Numbered from the stretch's first letter, positions 30,479-42,773 are shown. The stretch is 64,000 nucleotides of DNA from Primula veris (GCA_963682055.1 OY821749.1:25737631-25801630); one strand, 5' to 3'. Notes: a model not told the origin generated them from the letters alone. Made by a program: numbers and translations.

Positions 30479-30948
30479 TTTTTTTGTTTTTTTTTTAGTT
30501 TTTTTTGACACTTGTCGCTCTCTGAATGGGTGTCGCTGAAATGAACTAATACTTAATTAGTTTTTGTTTTATGGACCAATGCTTAATTAATTTGTAGATA
30601 AAATATCAAATACAAAATTTACCCGCACTAAACATCAAAACATGATTTTTAAACTGGCGTAATTCATGCAAATTGAAGAAACTCCCCTTTCTTTCCAAAA
30701 TTGGTTATAAGGTCTAAAACATTGTAATGCTCGTAGTTTAAGCGTGTACAGCAACTCACATCAGAAACAGTTTTCATTCAAAACTAACAAAAGTTTGCAT
30801 AAACAACGAAATTCATGGTATACTTGCGCAACCCTTATATATTTTGATAGAATTAAATCCACACATTTAGTTTTGGGTAGAAATCCATGATACTAACCTA
30901 TTATACATGTAAAAACATTAATGTTTGAATTTTAGTTAGGAACTTGTT

Positions 30949-31140
30949 GTTTTTTTTTTTGTAACCAACTTCATTAATAAACAAAGAACCCCGCAGGCCA
31001 AACATCACAAGAGTGGTACATCAAAATATCTACAATTATCTCAAACAAGAACCGAAGAAGAAAAAAAGCCAAGACCAGAAGATACAACTCCTCATTGGTG
31101 TTACGACATAAGCCGAAGGGTATACAAATAATAAAATAAC
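30949..31140 (-). mobile_element. Antisense retroelement 3' tail
   Basis: A T run at 30949-30960 is followed by GTAACCAACTTCATTAATAA. Read in reverse this is a TTATTAATGAAGTTGGTTAC 3' end plus a poly(A). This form is typical of plant L1-like LINE tails. The inner boundary is not clear and I found no target duplication. Confidence 0.45.
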
Positions 31141-32667
31141 ATTCACAAGGAGAGCTTAATTAGGACTCTCGATTCAAATAGCCGTGCGTTTTTATTAAAT
31201 TTCAAAAATAGGTGTCAGATGTCTATATGAGATCATTTAATTAATTAAAGACTCTAAAGGCCTAACATCATACATGGTTAAGTGGTTCACATTCACTATA
31301 CGTACGATATGTTGGCAACAATAACAAAAATGTAATGTGATGATCGGCAGACCAATGCGAATTTCGTATATTCAGCAATCCTGAGTTATAGACACACCAT
31401 ATGAACTTGAAAAAACTACCATACGAGCTCAAACTAATTGATTGACATGATTAATAGTGTCTTAAGAGAGAAGCTAAGTGTTAAATATCTTGAAACACGA
31501 ATGATTTTCCTTTAGGGACAATTTATGTTTAATACAACTCCTTAGACTTGTTTAGCATAAGGTATTACGTTACTCTCTCTTTCATTTGCCAGGTTAACTA
31601 CTGATCATGACGCGAAGTAACACCAACCGTCTGCATACTGTAGATCACTTGATACGTTACAACCTGTATTAGATCAAGTCGCTACACGGCCCATATGCTT
31701 AACAATGTGGTCAACTTAGAGTTTTCGGTGTGTTTATTATCCTATGGAAAAAGACATTTGATATTCGATATGAGGTAAAGTTAAATTGATAACAAGTGAA
31801 CGTCTATTGAAAAGGTTAAAATTCTAGCCGGTTGATCGAGTTATGTTCGGTGTTTTTACTCATACTAGCATCTCCGCCGCTACCAATACATTTAAAAAGA
31901 TCCAAAAAAATAACCAACAGCAATAATAACTCTTTGTAACAGTAGGGTAGTTTGAGTATTTCGATTAGAAGTAGCGAGGCATATACATAGCTACTTGAGA
32001 AAATTTGAAACCAAGTTTGAATTGAGGCCTAAACTTTGATACGTGTTTTGGGTACGTTTATGATTAAAACTTAGATGTCCAGTTTCAGATTTAGCAAGAC
32101 ACCGCTCAGGAACAAACATGCAGAACAAGTAATAAACCATTCATCGATAAATAATATAAATTGCAAAATACTTTACAACCATGCATTACTTAAATTATAT
32201 AAGTAAAAAATTATGAGTAGGTTTGTTAATTCTGTTAAACAACATAGGAATTCATATTATGACAACCTTTATTTGGTCACAAAAAAGTTATTGATGAGGA
32301 GTATCTTTTTGGGAAATTCCTTGTAATCTATTAATCTACATTTTCAAATACTTAATTTGTGCAACCCATCTGGTTGGCCTTTTTTCCTATATAACTTAAT
32401 TTTAGCCGTCCGTAGACTCCGTCCTCTTGTATCTCTATGTACTATAAGTATTAATAACAAATTTACCAGATTAACTAAAATAAGATTAGGAAAAATGTTT
32501 GAGACGTTGACAGAAGAGAGAAAAGTCGAAGTGCCAGCAAAGCAAGCATGGGAACTTTATGGTTCGATCCAAATTTCGAAGCTCATTGTCGAATGCTTGC
32601 CTCAAATATTCGACAAAATTGACGTCGTAGAAGGCGATGGTGGACTTGGGACTATCCTTGAAATATA

Positions 32668-32903
32668 CTCTATTCGTCCCATTTTTTAAGTCTTATGCAA
32701 AACCACGTGCAAATTTGATCAGTTTTGAACATGCATAATTAAATTGGTGAAACGAATTTTTTTATTTTTTTTCTAATTAGTTCAAATGTTAAACTATATG
32801 ATAGAATTTATAATAAAAAAAACCGACAACTTAGATACGAGTTATTTGCCGGTCAAAATTACACGTGGTTTCGTATAGAACTTATAATGTGGGACGGATG
32901 AAG
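32668..32903. mobile_element. Stowaway (Tc1/mariner-type) MITE inside MLP copy 1 exon 1
   Basis: The left end CTCTATTCGTCCCA and inverse right end CTTCATCCGTCCCA are the Stowaway CTCCCTCCGTCCC signature. TA duplications lie at 32666-32667 and 32904-32905. The inverted similarity extends inward by about 60 bases, including ACCACGTG near both ends. Length is 236 bp. Confidence 0.92.
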
Positions 32904-34091
32904 TATTTCGTAGATAGTATTTCTTTTTTTGCACTTAACTTCTCTTCTATATATTCATTTGTCCATCACCATATATAATTTGTTAGGCTCAGTGTTAAAA
33001 TTATTTTCATAATTTAAGTCTGAATATATTATGCCTTGCCTAATTTTTTTTTACGTGCAAGTAATATTGGTTTTCATGGACATGGACCACATGGTGTATG
33101 ACTTAATATGTATTTGGAAGAGTTTCACTGAAGGACCTTATATGCCTCAAGATAACGAGAGGCTTGGGCACACTATTTAGTGATATCTTTTTTCCCCTTA
33201 AAAGCATAGCACTAACAGTAAGAAAACGAAAATTAAGTTTGGAATATAGTATCATGACTTATCGATATATAGGTGGTTCTTAATTAGAAGTTAGAACACA
33301 AATGTGGTCATACTATGTTTGTTCATAATTGAGACATTGTAACAGCCAATAGGTAATAAGAATAAATATGATATTATTCCAAACCATTAAAAGTTTAATA
33401 AGTTTGCTGTAGTTTTATAAGGATCCCAAACCAATCAGGGTTTATGACATGAAAAGTGTCATCTCATCTGATGTGTGTTAGTTCTTAGTTGTACGTGGAC
33501 ATCAATTCAAATCACAGCAATTTATCATCTATAATAGAAAAAAAGGGTGTTTTGAGCTCAACTTTATTGGGCATACTATTTAACACCCCCTGTTTTCATG
33601 ATTAATCTATTAAATATCTTATTTATATATATTAAAGATTGCTAAACCTCATTCATTTATGGTCTTAAAGACTTTGTTAAAAGTGTGATATTTTTGTGTT
33701 TAGTTAAATATTTGATCATCTTAAGAAGAATTTCATAGGTCCTTCACTCGAACCATCCATTACATGTGCCCTGCTTTTTGTTCTGATAGATATATAAAAT
33801 AATTAATTAGACACACGAAACAATAGTATATTAGTGGCAAGGAATACGTACATTTGTGATTTGTCATAACAAAAAAATTCGAAATTGGTGTCACACTAAT
33901 ACGTAGTGGGTTAAATAAATTTATACTCCTAATAATTTGCATGATGCCCCAAGTAGGGTGTAGCCATGCTTATATGTAGATGGTTAAATGCATTTTCTTA
34001 AAATTTAAGTCTTCGGGTGCTGTGACTGACTATGTGACTTCTCAAGAGCTGAGGGACACATATATAGACCGTTCAAAATGTACCGAGTTTT

Positions 34092-34661
34092 TTTTTTTTT
34101 TTTTTATAAACACCGGACCAATTCGTATTAGGAAGCTGAAAATGTCTTACAAAGAAAACCATTAACCAGGCAAAAGAAATTACAAATAAAACCTGAGAAG
34201 CAAGCTTTTTATCGAAACTTTATTTTGAGTAACCTTCCTAATGCAACCCTCACCTCTTATCATGTTTAGTAAACAAAATGAATGCAGATATGAGAGGTTC
34301 GTCAAGATTTAAACTTGCCAAGGCAGAGGTGTCTTGCGACACTTCTCAAATCACCAACCCGGTTGGTATGCACGTTTACCAAAACAGAGGAAACGCAAGG
34401 GGATTATTCCAGTAAAAACTTAAAAATAAGATCAATAAGAGAGCCAGTCAGTAAAGAAAACAAAAGCTAAAGCCTTTCATAAAGAGAAAACTGCCCAAAA
34501 GCTATAACAAAAGCTAAAGCCTTCCATCAAAAAGAAAAAACTGTGTCTTCATTGCTTCAACTGTAGACTGCCAAGAGTAGATAGGTGATCAAGCTGTTAA
34601 AGCTAGTAACTTGTAAAGATCACCAAGAAAGGGGGGTTTATATGCAAAAAGCTTCAGAAAA
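34092..34661 (-). mobile_element. Retroposon insertion (antisense, poly-T at left) in MLP copy 1 intron
   Basis: A 17-bp direct duplication, AAAATGTACCGAGTTTT, lies at 34075-34091 and 34662-34678. The insert begins with a T run at 34092, so it is a retrotransposed sequence in reverse orientation with its poly(A) at the left. The body has no clear ORF. Reversed, it contains two similar blocks with GGCTTTAGCTTTTGTTATAG-like words and looks like a 3'UTR, from a 5'-truncated LINE or a retrocopied transcript. Confidence 0.8.
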
Positions 34662-34710
34662 AAAATGTACCGAGTTTTATATACTCCGTAATCCGTATGT
34701 ATGCTTTTAA

Positions 34711-34869
34711 CCAGTGTTTTAACATAAAACCTAAATGGAAATTAGGCGAAACTTAGACACTAGGTGGAGCTTATAAGCCTAATGATTAGAGTCATTAGAC
34801 AGTGATTAAGAGAAATTAGGCCCTAATACTCATTTACGCCTAAAATCCATATTTTGAAGCTTTGAAACG
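34711..34869. mobile_element. Degenerate TGTTTTA-type MITE in MLP copy 1 intron
   Basis: It starts CCAGTGTTTTAAC, contains TTAGGCG, CTTATAAGCCTAAT and TTAGGCCCTAAT words like the 38227 element, and ends near TTTGAAACG. No clear target duplication remains. Confidence 0.35.
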
Positions 34870-35327
34870 AAAAGGCATATTACTATAAAATCACAAATCG
34901 ATACATATTGTACATAGGTAGGTTGTTTCTTTCCTAGTTAATTTCATAAATAACAACAGACATTAATTTAATGTTTTGTCATGAAAGAACTCGAACACCA
35001 GACTTGCTAAACCTGTTGATTAACTTTATTGATCTAGGTGCTACTGGTTTCACCTCATACAAGGAGAAGTTTACCAAAGTTGATCATGAAAATTTTGTGA
35101 AAGAAGCCGAGGTAATTGAAGGAGCATATATGGATATCGGTTTTACTCTTTTCCGTATAGGAGTTGAAATAATTGCGAAAACTGAAACCTTGTGTATCAC
35201 TCGATGCACAATCGAGTACAATGTTAAGAAAGAAGATGTTGCTAACGCTTCGGTTGAAAGCATACAACCCACAATTACGATTATGGAAAGTGCTGCAACT
35301 TATCTCCTCAATTACAAGAAAGATTAA

Positions 35328-37340
35328 GCGTGACAAATGGTGAGAAGCTTTGAATTTATCTCTAAGAATAAATAAATTTTGCATTGTTTGTAATTTGGTT
35401 TGGTTTACTTGCTTTTGTCGTCGAACACTTTGCTTCAGGATGATTGTTGTTTACCGACTCTAAAGCCCATTGTTCTGTTGTTGGATGACTCGTGTATCAA
35501 TTAATTAATTTAGCAATAAAAGGGATAATCCAAGTTTGTTAAACCTGATTTTATATGATTATATCCCGTGAATTTATGTTTTATCTTTCATTATTTTTAG
35601 CTAGTTATCTCAAGTATGTGGTGAAACGGGTTTACACAATTACACAAGACGTACAACAACAAAAATTGTAATCTGATGATTGGCAAATTAAAGTGAAATT
35701 CGTATATTCAGCAATTCGCACCATATGAACTTGAAAAAATCACCATATATACCAGCTCAAACCAATTGATTGACTTGATTAATAATGTCTAAGGGTAAAA
35801 GCTAAGTTGAAAAATTGAAACATAAACGGTTTTACTTTATAATGCAAGGATAAATACTGTAATTTCTAATCTTATGAATAAATTACCAGTCCTACTCTGA
35901 CACGAGGTAACACTTTCAAATTTGTTAAAAATTTCTGTTCACTTTTTAAACGGTTTGCATACTATAGATCCAAGATACGTTAAGACCTGACAACTGTATT
36001 ACACTTGTGGCCATATGCTTAACATTGTGGCCAACTATGTAAATTATTTTATCAAAACTAACATCTTTTAGTAACTGTTTATATTTATACAAAATTTCAG
36101 CTTTCTTATTAATTTTCTTATAATAATCATACATTATTTTTTTTTATTTTTGTATTATATTTTAATAATCATAACAATATTACAATCAAAAAAATGTCGA
36201 CCCATGATAGATTATTACTATTATAATCCATCCGTCCCTAAACAAATATCCCCTACGAAAAAACATGCAACTTTGACCATCAAAATTTTCATATCAAAAT
36301 TACCGAAATCAAAAAATTGAAAATTTCATCATATAGTTCTAACCATAAATTACGTGATTAACTTTTGAAATAATTTTTTCCGACAATCTAAATATGAAAA
36401 AATTATCGGTTAAAATTATACGTATTTTCGTAAGGGACATTTGTTTAGAGACGGAAGAAATATTAATCCAGGAAATCATATGCATTCCTCGTATATGAGG
36501 TGAATTTTGTGTTTTTTTAAATTTAGGAAAAATTTATAGGATTTCTGATGCATGTCACTTTTTATAGCATAATCATTAAATTTTAAAAAAAAATTATTTT
36601 TAAGGAAACAGTTGTTGATGTGCTCTTGGAATTTTCCATGTGTGTTTGTTATCCTATGAAAAAAAGAAATTTGATATTTGATGACAGGTAATTTGAAATT
36701 AATAACAAATGAATGTATATTGAAAAAGTTAAACTTCTAGCCGGCAGACTCATACTAGCATCTCCACTGCTACCAATATAATCAAAAAGATCCAAAAAGG
36801 GACCAATTGCAATAATAACTCTGTCAAACATTACTTTACAACCATTACTTTAGTTTTATAAGTAAACATTATAAGTAGGTTTATTTATTCTGTTACACAG
36901 CATAAGATTTAATTAATAATTGATCAACCTTCACTATAAAATAATATTGATTTAGTAAGAGTCAAAACTGTCATAAGTATGTCACTAATTTAAAAATCTG
37001 TCACAAATCTGTCACAAATTGAATAAATTGTCACAAAGCCGTCACAAAAACCGTCGCTAATAAGCTCGTAACAAAAAATATCATCATTAATCTGTCGCTA
37101 TTTAGGTATTTTAATGTAATGATTAATTATTTGGTCATGTGCATGTTCAAGCCTTGTCTTCATTCTTGAAGTACATTAAATATTATTAGGTCCTAATATG
37201 TGCAAGTGCACCCCACTAGCTTAGTATTTTTCCTATATAACTTAAATATAGCCGACCGTCCTATATTATACTCTTATCTATCTACAACCATATATAGGCA
37301 TAACAAGTTTGCCATACTAACTAAAATAAGATTTGGAAAA
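35328..37340. other. Spacer between the two MLP copies
   Basis: There is no gene. The 3'UTR of copy 1 is followed, from about 35650, by sequence matching the upstream region of copy 1 at about 31310 onward. This includes TTCGTATATTCAGCAAT and CACCATATGAACTTGAAAAA, showing that the duplication covered promoter as well as coding DNA. A Stowaway MITE lies at 36226-36460. A TATATAACTT motif near 37235 is a plausible TATA region. Confidence 0.6.
36226..36460. mobile_element. Stowaway MITE upstream of MLP copy 2
   Basis: The left end ATCCATCCGTCCCTAAACAA and the inverse right end TTTCTTCCGTCTCTAAACAA form the inverted repeat. TA lies at 36224-36225 and 36461-36462. Internal similarity (TTACG..., TTTTGACC/TTTAACC) links it to the element in MLP copy 1. 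Length is 235 bp. Confidence 0.85.
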
Positions 37341-39978
37341 ATGTTTGGTACGTTGACAGAAGAGAGAGAAGTCGACGTGCCAGCAAAGCAAGCATGGGAC
37401 CTTTATGGTTCGATCCAACTTTCGAAGTTCGTTGTCGAATGCTTGCCTGAGGTTTTCGACAAAGTTGAGGTCGTAGAAGGCGATGGCGGACTTGGAACCG
37501 TCCTTAATATAGTCTTCAAACCTGGTAATTCCTTTTTTCGTAAACTCTCTTCGATCTATTAATTTGGCCACCATATACTAATTTGCTAGCAGCATGCTAT
37601 TTTTTTATATATAAATCTGTGGGAAAAACACTCTATTTCATTAATAATGAATGGTGGAAAGTATATTATTACAGCAGAAATATAAATTAAAGCAGTAAAA
37701 AAAACTTTCAATAATAACTGCCAGCAACTATGCTTAGTGTTATGAAAGAGTAGAAAATTTCAAATCTGAATATTAGGGTGTATGGCTTTGGAAGTGTCTT
37801 ATTAAAGGGCCATATGTATCTCAAGATATAAAGAGAGGCTGGGACACACTTATTTTAGTGACCCTTTTTGTTTTTGATATCTTTTTCAAAAGCAAGAACT
37901 AGTAGGTATTAAAAACCGTCAATAATGCTAAATGAAAATTAAGTTTAGAATATAGTAGTATCACATATCGAGAGGTGGCTTTCAGAACACTATAGTTGAA
38001 TTATGTAATAATATGTTCTCGATTGAAAAACTGCAAACTATACTTCGTCTCATCTTAAATGATAGATATAGATATGAAATTAATTACTTCAAAGTCCAAA
38101 CTAGTATTTAAATTTGAACAAGTTTGTTGTGGTTTTATTAGGGTCCCAAACTACGTAGGATTTATAACATGGACAGTCTGTTGTGAAAATTAATTATGTA
38201 ATTGACAACAATTTCTCATCTATAACAAATGTTTTAGAAGATACAAGACGGACTTTAGGCGAAATTGGTTGTCTAGCGTCTAAACAGAGTCGAATTCCGT
38301 TTAATTACCGTTTAATCCCGTCTAATCTCTTAGGCTTTTAGGCTCCGCCTATCGCCTAGACGCCATCTATTTTGTATCTAGACGCACCTTTTAAAACACC
38401 GTTTATAACTATAATAGAAAATTGGGTGTTGAACTCACTCCAAGCTTTTTCGGACATTATGTGAAGTTCAACACCAACTATCACATCTCTCTTTGATAAA
38501 CTTTTTTAATCATGAATTGATAGAAATTTAGGGACCAAAATGCAAGACTATTTTTTATTTGCTACGGGAATGCATTAATTTGTGGTAAATTGAGTGTGTA
38601 AATATTATGCTCATTTCAATTATCAATTTTTTAATAATTTTCTTATTTGTTTTCATGGTTACTAATTTCATTATTTGATACGGTCTTGGAAACTTTTTTA
38701 ATAGTTTATTTCCGTGTTTAGTTTCCATTTCATCATCTAAGAATGATTTAAAAATTGATAATTGAAATGAGCATCTAAGGATCACAAACGGAATACTTTT
38801 GGTGGTGGGTGGGGGGGTTGTTGTAACACTATTTTCAAAGATTTTAATTATAATCAATTTTCATAGCCTGACTGACTGTTTCCGTCTATTTCATTCCAAG
38901 TCAAAAATATCACATAGATGATAGAACCTGTGTATATCATTTATTAAACGAGTAGACAAATTGGGTATCACACTGGTGTGTGGCTAAAATAAATTCACAA
39001 TAATTTTGCATCCTGACCGATGTACACAACATGCTCACATGACCATATAATTCTTAAAATTTTAAGTCCCAAGAATGCTGTGACGACTTGTGAAGAGCTT
39101 TTCATCATTTTTCCCATTAGACTAAGGACATATTTTGTGTAGAAACAAAATGACAACATTTACATATGTTTTGATATATTAAATGATAGTCTATTAAACA
39201 CGTTCATAATATATCATATATTTCATCCGTCCCGATTTGAGTGTTACGTTTTCCTTTTTACAAGTCTCACAAATAATTTTTGCTTACATTTTTAGTTTAT
39301 TTTCTCTGATATCAAATTTAGACTAGTAAGAAATGGTTTTTAATTAAATTTTTTGATGTTTTAATTTTTTATTATTGAATTTCAAATGAAATTGTTTACA
39401 TTTTCAAGGCATGACATTTATTTCGGGACGAAATTAATATATTAACAGTAACTACTACACCGTCAAAACTTTCAACAAAAATATTTATCGTAACAAAATT
39501 ACAAAATTTATACGCTCTTTTCGATCACTTTAACATACTGTGCATAAAGTTGTTTATTTCCTAGCTTTTGGTAAAGAAAGAAGACAATAATTCCACAATG
39601 GACATACATTTGATGTATTATCATGAAAGCACATAGAACTCGAACACCAGATTTTTACTAAACCAATCGATTAACTTGATTGATCTAGGTGTTACTAGTT
39701 TCACCTCATACAAGGAGAAGTTCACCAAAATTGATCATGAAAATTTTGTGAAAGAAACTGAGGCAGTCGAAGGAGCATATATGGATATCGGGTTTACTCT
39801 TTTCCGTGCACGGTTTGAAATAATTGAGAAAACTGAAACCTCCTGTGTCACTCGAGCCACAATCGAGTACGATGTTAAGGAAGAAGCCGCTGATAATGCT
39901 TCGGTCGTTAGCATACAGCCTCTAGTTATGATAATGGAAAGGGCTGCTACTTATCTCCTCAATAACAAGAAAGATTAA
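37341..39978 (+). CDS. MLP/Bet v 1-fold protein, S-norcoclaurine synthase-like (copy 2)
   Basis: Two exons, 37341-37524 and 39689-39978, phase 1 junction, 157 aa, the normal family length. The start MFGTLTEEREVDVPAKQAWD, the loop EGDGGLGT, then FTSYKEKFTKIDHENFVKET and a C-terminal helix ending AATYLLNNKKD fit the MLP/norcoclaurine-synthase-like branch of the Bet v 1 family. These small cytosolic proteins bind hydrophobic ligands in an internal cavity. Some catalyse Pictet-Spengler condensation, but most are only named by similarity. Catalytic Lys/Glu/Tyr assignments would need an alignment, so enzyme activity is not claimed. The intron (2.16 kb) contains a hAT-type MITE and a Stowaway MITE. 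With copy 1 inactive, this is the functional member of the pair. Confidence 0.92.
38227..38401. mobile_element. hAT-type MITE in MLP copy 2 intron
   Basis: The left end AAATGTTTTAGAAG and the inverse right end CGGTGTTTTAAAAGG match. The flanks TCTATAAC (38219-38226) and TTTATAAC (38402-38409) agree at 7 of 8 bases. The interior has TCTAGCGTCTAA, CGCCTATCGCCTAGACGCC and TAATCCCGTCTAATC words. This is the best-preserved member of its family here. Confidence 0.8.
39221..39434. mobile_element. Stowaway MITE in MLP copy 2 intron
   Basis: The left end TTTCATCCGTCCCGATTTG and inverse right end ATTTCGTCCCGAAATAAATG are flanked by TA at 39219-39220 and 39435-39436. Length is 214 bp. It is a different subfamily from the 32668 and 36226 elements, judged by interior sequence. 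Confidence 0.85.
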
Positions 39979-40680
39979 GTGTGAGGAAAGGTGATAAGAT
40001 TTTCTTTTATCTATAAGAATAAATGACTTTGAATTGTTTGTACTTTGGTTTGGTTTCGCTTGCTTTGTTGTCAAACACTAAAATGTTTGTTTCTTGTAAA
40101 GTCTTAAAGCTGTTGTTATCATATTGTTGATGGATTATTCATTTACCGTTTAACTAATTCCCGACATAAACTGGATATAAAAGATTGTAATTATCCATGA
40201 ATAATTTAATTGTAAAATTTGACTATAGTAATTGATATGCCATAACTGAAATGACTTTATTTCAAAATAAAAACAAAAAAAACTGAAATGACTTGGATAT
40301 AAATTACAGTCCCTTCAGGACCAATTTTTCTAGTGAACTACTGAAGTATGCAAATAGGACTAGTGTGCTTTCTTAGATAAAAATATAGTAAAAGATTTTA
40401 TAATTATCAATGATAGATGTACACGCAAAGCATCACACAACTACACAAAGTGAACCAATTGCTAAATGGTCTCTCCCTCGAAGAAATTGCGTCCTCTCTT
40501 ATTTTTCAGATACTTTTTTACCTATACTTTCGTAGAGACCAAATATGCATCATTGATTTACCATTAGATTATTCATATGAGGGTAAATCAATGGTTTATA
40601 TTGAGTTTATGCAAAAATATATGTAAAAAAATCTACCATCACTCACAAAACAACAAAAATAAAGACAAAGTAAATGTATA

Positions 40681-41093
40681 ACTTGCCTAAATGTATCTCA
40701 CCCGCTATTTGTCAAAAAACAATGCACCAGCTTTTCTACTACCAAGTATTGTAGGGAGCCAAAAATAAAAGATTTATGTCATCCCATATTCAGTTAAATT
40801 ATTTCATCAAGTAATAACAATTAAAAAAATTGTTATCTTTAATTAACAATGTTTTTAACATCTATAAAGTTAACACACACTTTAACACAACTAATGAGGA
40901 GACAACATTGCATTGTTAGCTAACATTTTTAGTTAACAATAGAGATAACAACACTATTGTAAATGCTCTAACTTGCCTGAATGTATCTCACCCGCTATTT
41001 GCAAAAAAAACAATGCACCAGCTTTTCTACTATCAAGTATTGCAAGGAGGGAAAAATAAAAGATTTATGTCATCCAATATTCAGTTAAATTTG
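40681..41093. repeat. Direct duplication of about 120 bp around a 170-bp middle segment
   Basis: The block at 40681-40802 recurs at 40970-41093 with about 90% identity by eye. Both start ACTTGCCT, then ATGTATCTCACCCGCTATTT and CAATGCACCAGCTTTTCTAC. The middle segment contains GTTAACTAAC-type inverted words and ends ATTGTAAATGCTCTA, like a MITE terminus. Confidence 0.8.
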
Positions 41094-42390
41094 GATTAAA
41101 ATTGCAGGTAACTTTAATTTCAATACCTAGATTCCATTTGGACGTTGTTCATATTATTTGACGTCCCAGGTAAATTTCGTACGTACAGTCATATTTCATT
41201 ATTTTGTTTTCCGTATCAAACTTCCATATTGTTCTAGTATTAGATAAGTACTATATTTACTAGGAGGATCTAGGGTTATATGTTTACCATTTTATTATTC
41301 TTTATTTATAAGAATCCAACAGTGCAAGACTCCAAAAAGGAGGCTCTCTATTCCATGTTCAAATTTGAGACAATATTAGACATTGCATTCATTAATTGTT
41401 TCCAAAAAAACAAAAAACAAAAACATTGTATTCAGTGCTGTGTTTTAATCGATACAGATATCGAAATAATTTCTAGGATATGTACCATTACAAGGGTAAT
41501 GTATATAAGTTCTTTTGGACTTTTGCATAGTTAGATTTTTTTATTATTATTATTTTCACAAAATTAAAGTTATTATGGATCAAGAGCTACTGAGGTACAT
41601 CAAAATGAACCATGAGTAAGCAAGTACATAGATGTTAAGCTGGTATATGGGTCAAAAATATGGGCCGAATAAATACAAAATAATATTTATGTCAGATCGG
41701 CCCTTTGCATAGTTAGATATTGACGTCTTTTGTTGGGTGTTAAAAGAGTTGTTTTGGTTTAGCATTTTAACAAGGTGTGGTGTGTTAACGAAAACGAGCC
41801 TCCTCGTTCACAGTAACGGAAACAGAATTGTAAAATGAAGGTAATTTTCTATATAAAAAAAGTATAGCTTATATGAAGTTAATTTACGAAATGTGAGGGT
41901 TGAAACACTAAAATTTAAAGGTTTTGATCAAAATATATATGAAAAATCAATTTTTTTATCAATTTTTTTCAAAATAAGAGGTCGTAGTCACGAACTGTGC
42001 CTAACTAGTTACTTCACTGTTCGTTCATGCACTCTCTCACTTTAATTCTAATTGTAGTTACTTCTAAAATAAGACGGCCGGATTCCCATTTGTGATCTTA
42101 TTTTCCTAATTTTCCCCCCCACAACAGTGTCATCTTTGTTATACTTATTTTATGTTTGTCTAGTTTTCTAATCCCTCAATGCTCATTGACATGTTATATT
42201 CTGATCTCAATGTGGTCATAAACTTTTCTTTCAACCTTTAAGACATATATTGCCAAGTAAAATAGAATCCCAAAACATTTCTTGATCTCATCCATTCTGG
42301 TTGTTTTATGTGGTTATAATCTTCAGTTTTAATTTCAACAATTTTAACAATTGAACCAATATATATATAACAAAACCTCTAAAAACTTCC

Positions 42391-42561
42391 GCGCTGGACT
42401 TTGAATGGATAAGGGAACAAATTATGAAGAATGAAATTCATTTGGTACATATTTATTCTGCTAACCAAATTGCTGATGTTCTGACAAAGCCTCTTGAAAA
42501 GGTACTATTCCAGTGGTGTGTTAGCAAAATGGGTGTTTTGGATATCTACACTCTATCTTGA
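42391..42561 (+). pseudogene. Ty1/Copia retrotransposon remnant (end of RNase H)
   Basis: The frame reads LDFEWIREQIMKNEIHLVHI, then ANQIADVLTKPLEK and ending MGVLDIYTLS. This is the conserved C-terminal end of Copia pol. A purine-rich GAGAGGGCG tract follows at once, then TGAAGTATATA at 42572, the expected polypurine tract and 3' LTR start. No upstream pol is present, and the far LTR end was not identified. Confidence 0.85.
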
Positions 42562-42773
42562 GAGGGCGTATTGAAGTATATATACCGAGTTTTCTATTAA
42601 TTCTGCCACTTCTGCCACTTCTGCAATGTTGGGGATTAAATAGAAGTAATTGGTAAACTTGTCTGTTGCTTTTCTAATATTAGTAGACTAAATTGTTAAG
42701 TAGTTTACATGTTGTTATAACTGTACTTGCCTGTAATCTCACTATATGGACGAGTAACATTACCGTAAATCCG

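Larger units (their letters stand above)
29200..32494. other. Intergenic region upstream of the MLP pair
   Basis: I see no gene. It contains AT microsatellites, a minisatellite and an antisense LINE-like tail, which are listed separately. From about 31310 the sequence is similar to about 35650 onward, the upstream part of a tandem duplication. The last 150 bases should hold the promoter of the first MLP copy; a TATATAAC motif lies near 32389. Confidence 0.6.
32495..35327 (+). pseudogene. MLP/Bet v 1 (norcoclaurine-synthase-like) copy 1, disrupted by a MITE
   Basis: Exon 1 starts at ATG 32495 with MFETLTEERKVEVPAKQAWE and runs to GDGGLGTILEI, the Bet v 1 glycine-rich loop. At 32668 a Stowaway MITE interrupts the frame; translation ends at a TAA in the MITE (32687-32689) after 64 codons. 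Exon 2 is intact at 35038-35327, acceptor TCTAG, with FTSYKEKFTKVDHENFVKEA through to the final stop. The neighbouring copy at 37341 shows the intact structure. The donor equivalent to copy 2's is not present. A GT at 32910, just past the MITE, would be in the right phase if the MITE were spliced out or absent, which is inference. The intron also carries a retroposon and a degenerate MITE near 34711. The family includes pathogenesis-related, ligand-binding and norcoclaurine synthase proteins. Confidence 0.85.

Noticed and set aside
38041..38110. Stowaway-like end ACTTCGTCTCATCTTAAATG
   Set aside because: No matching right end or TA-flanked partner was found, so it is not listed as an element.
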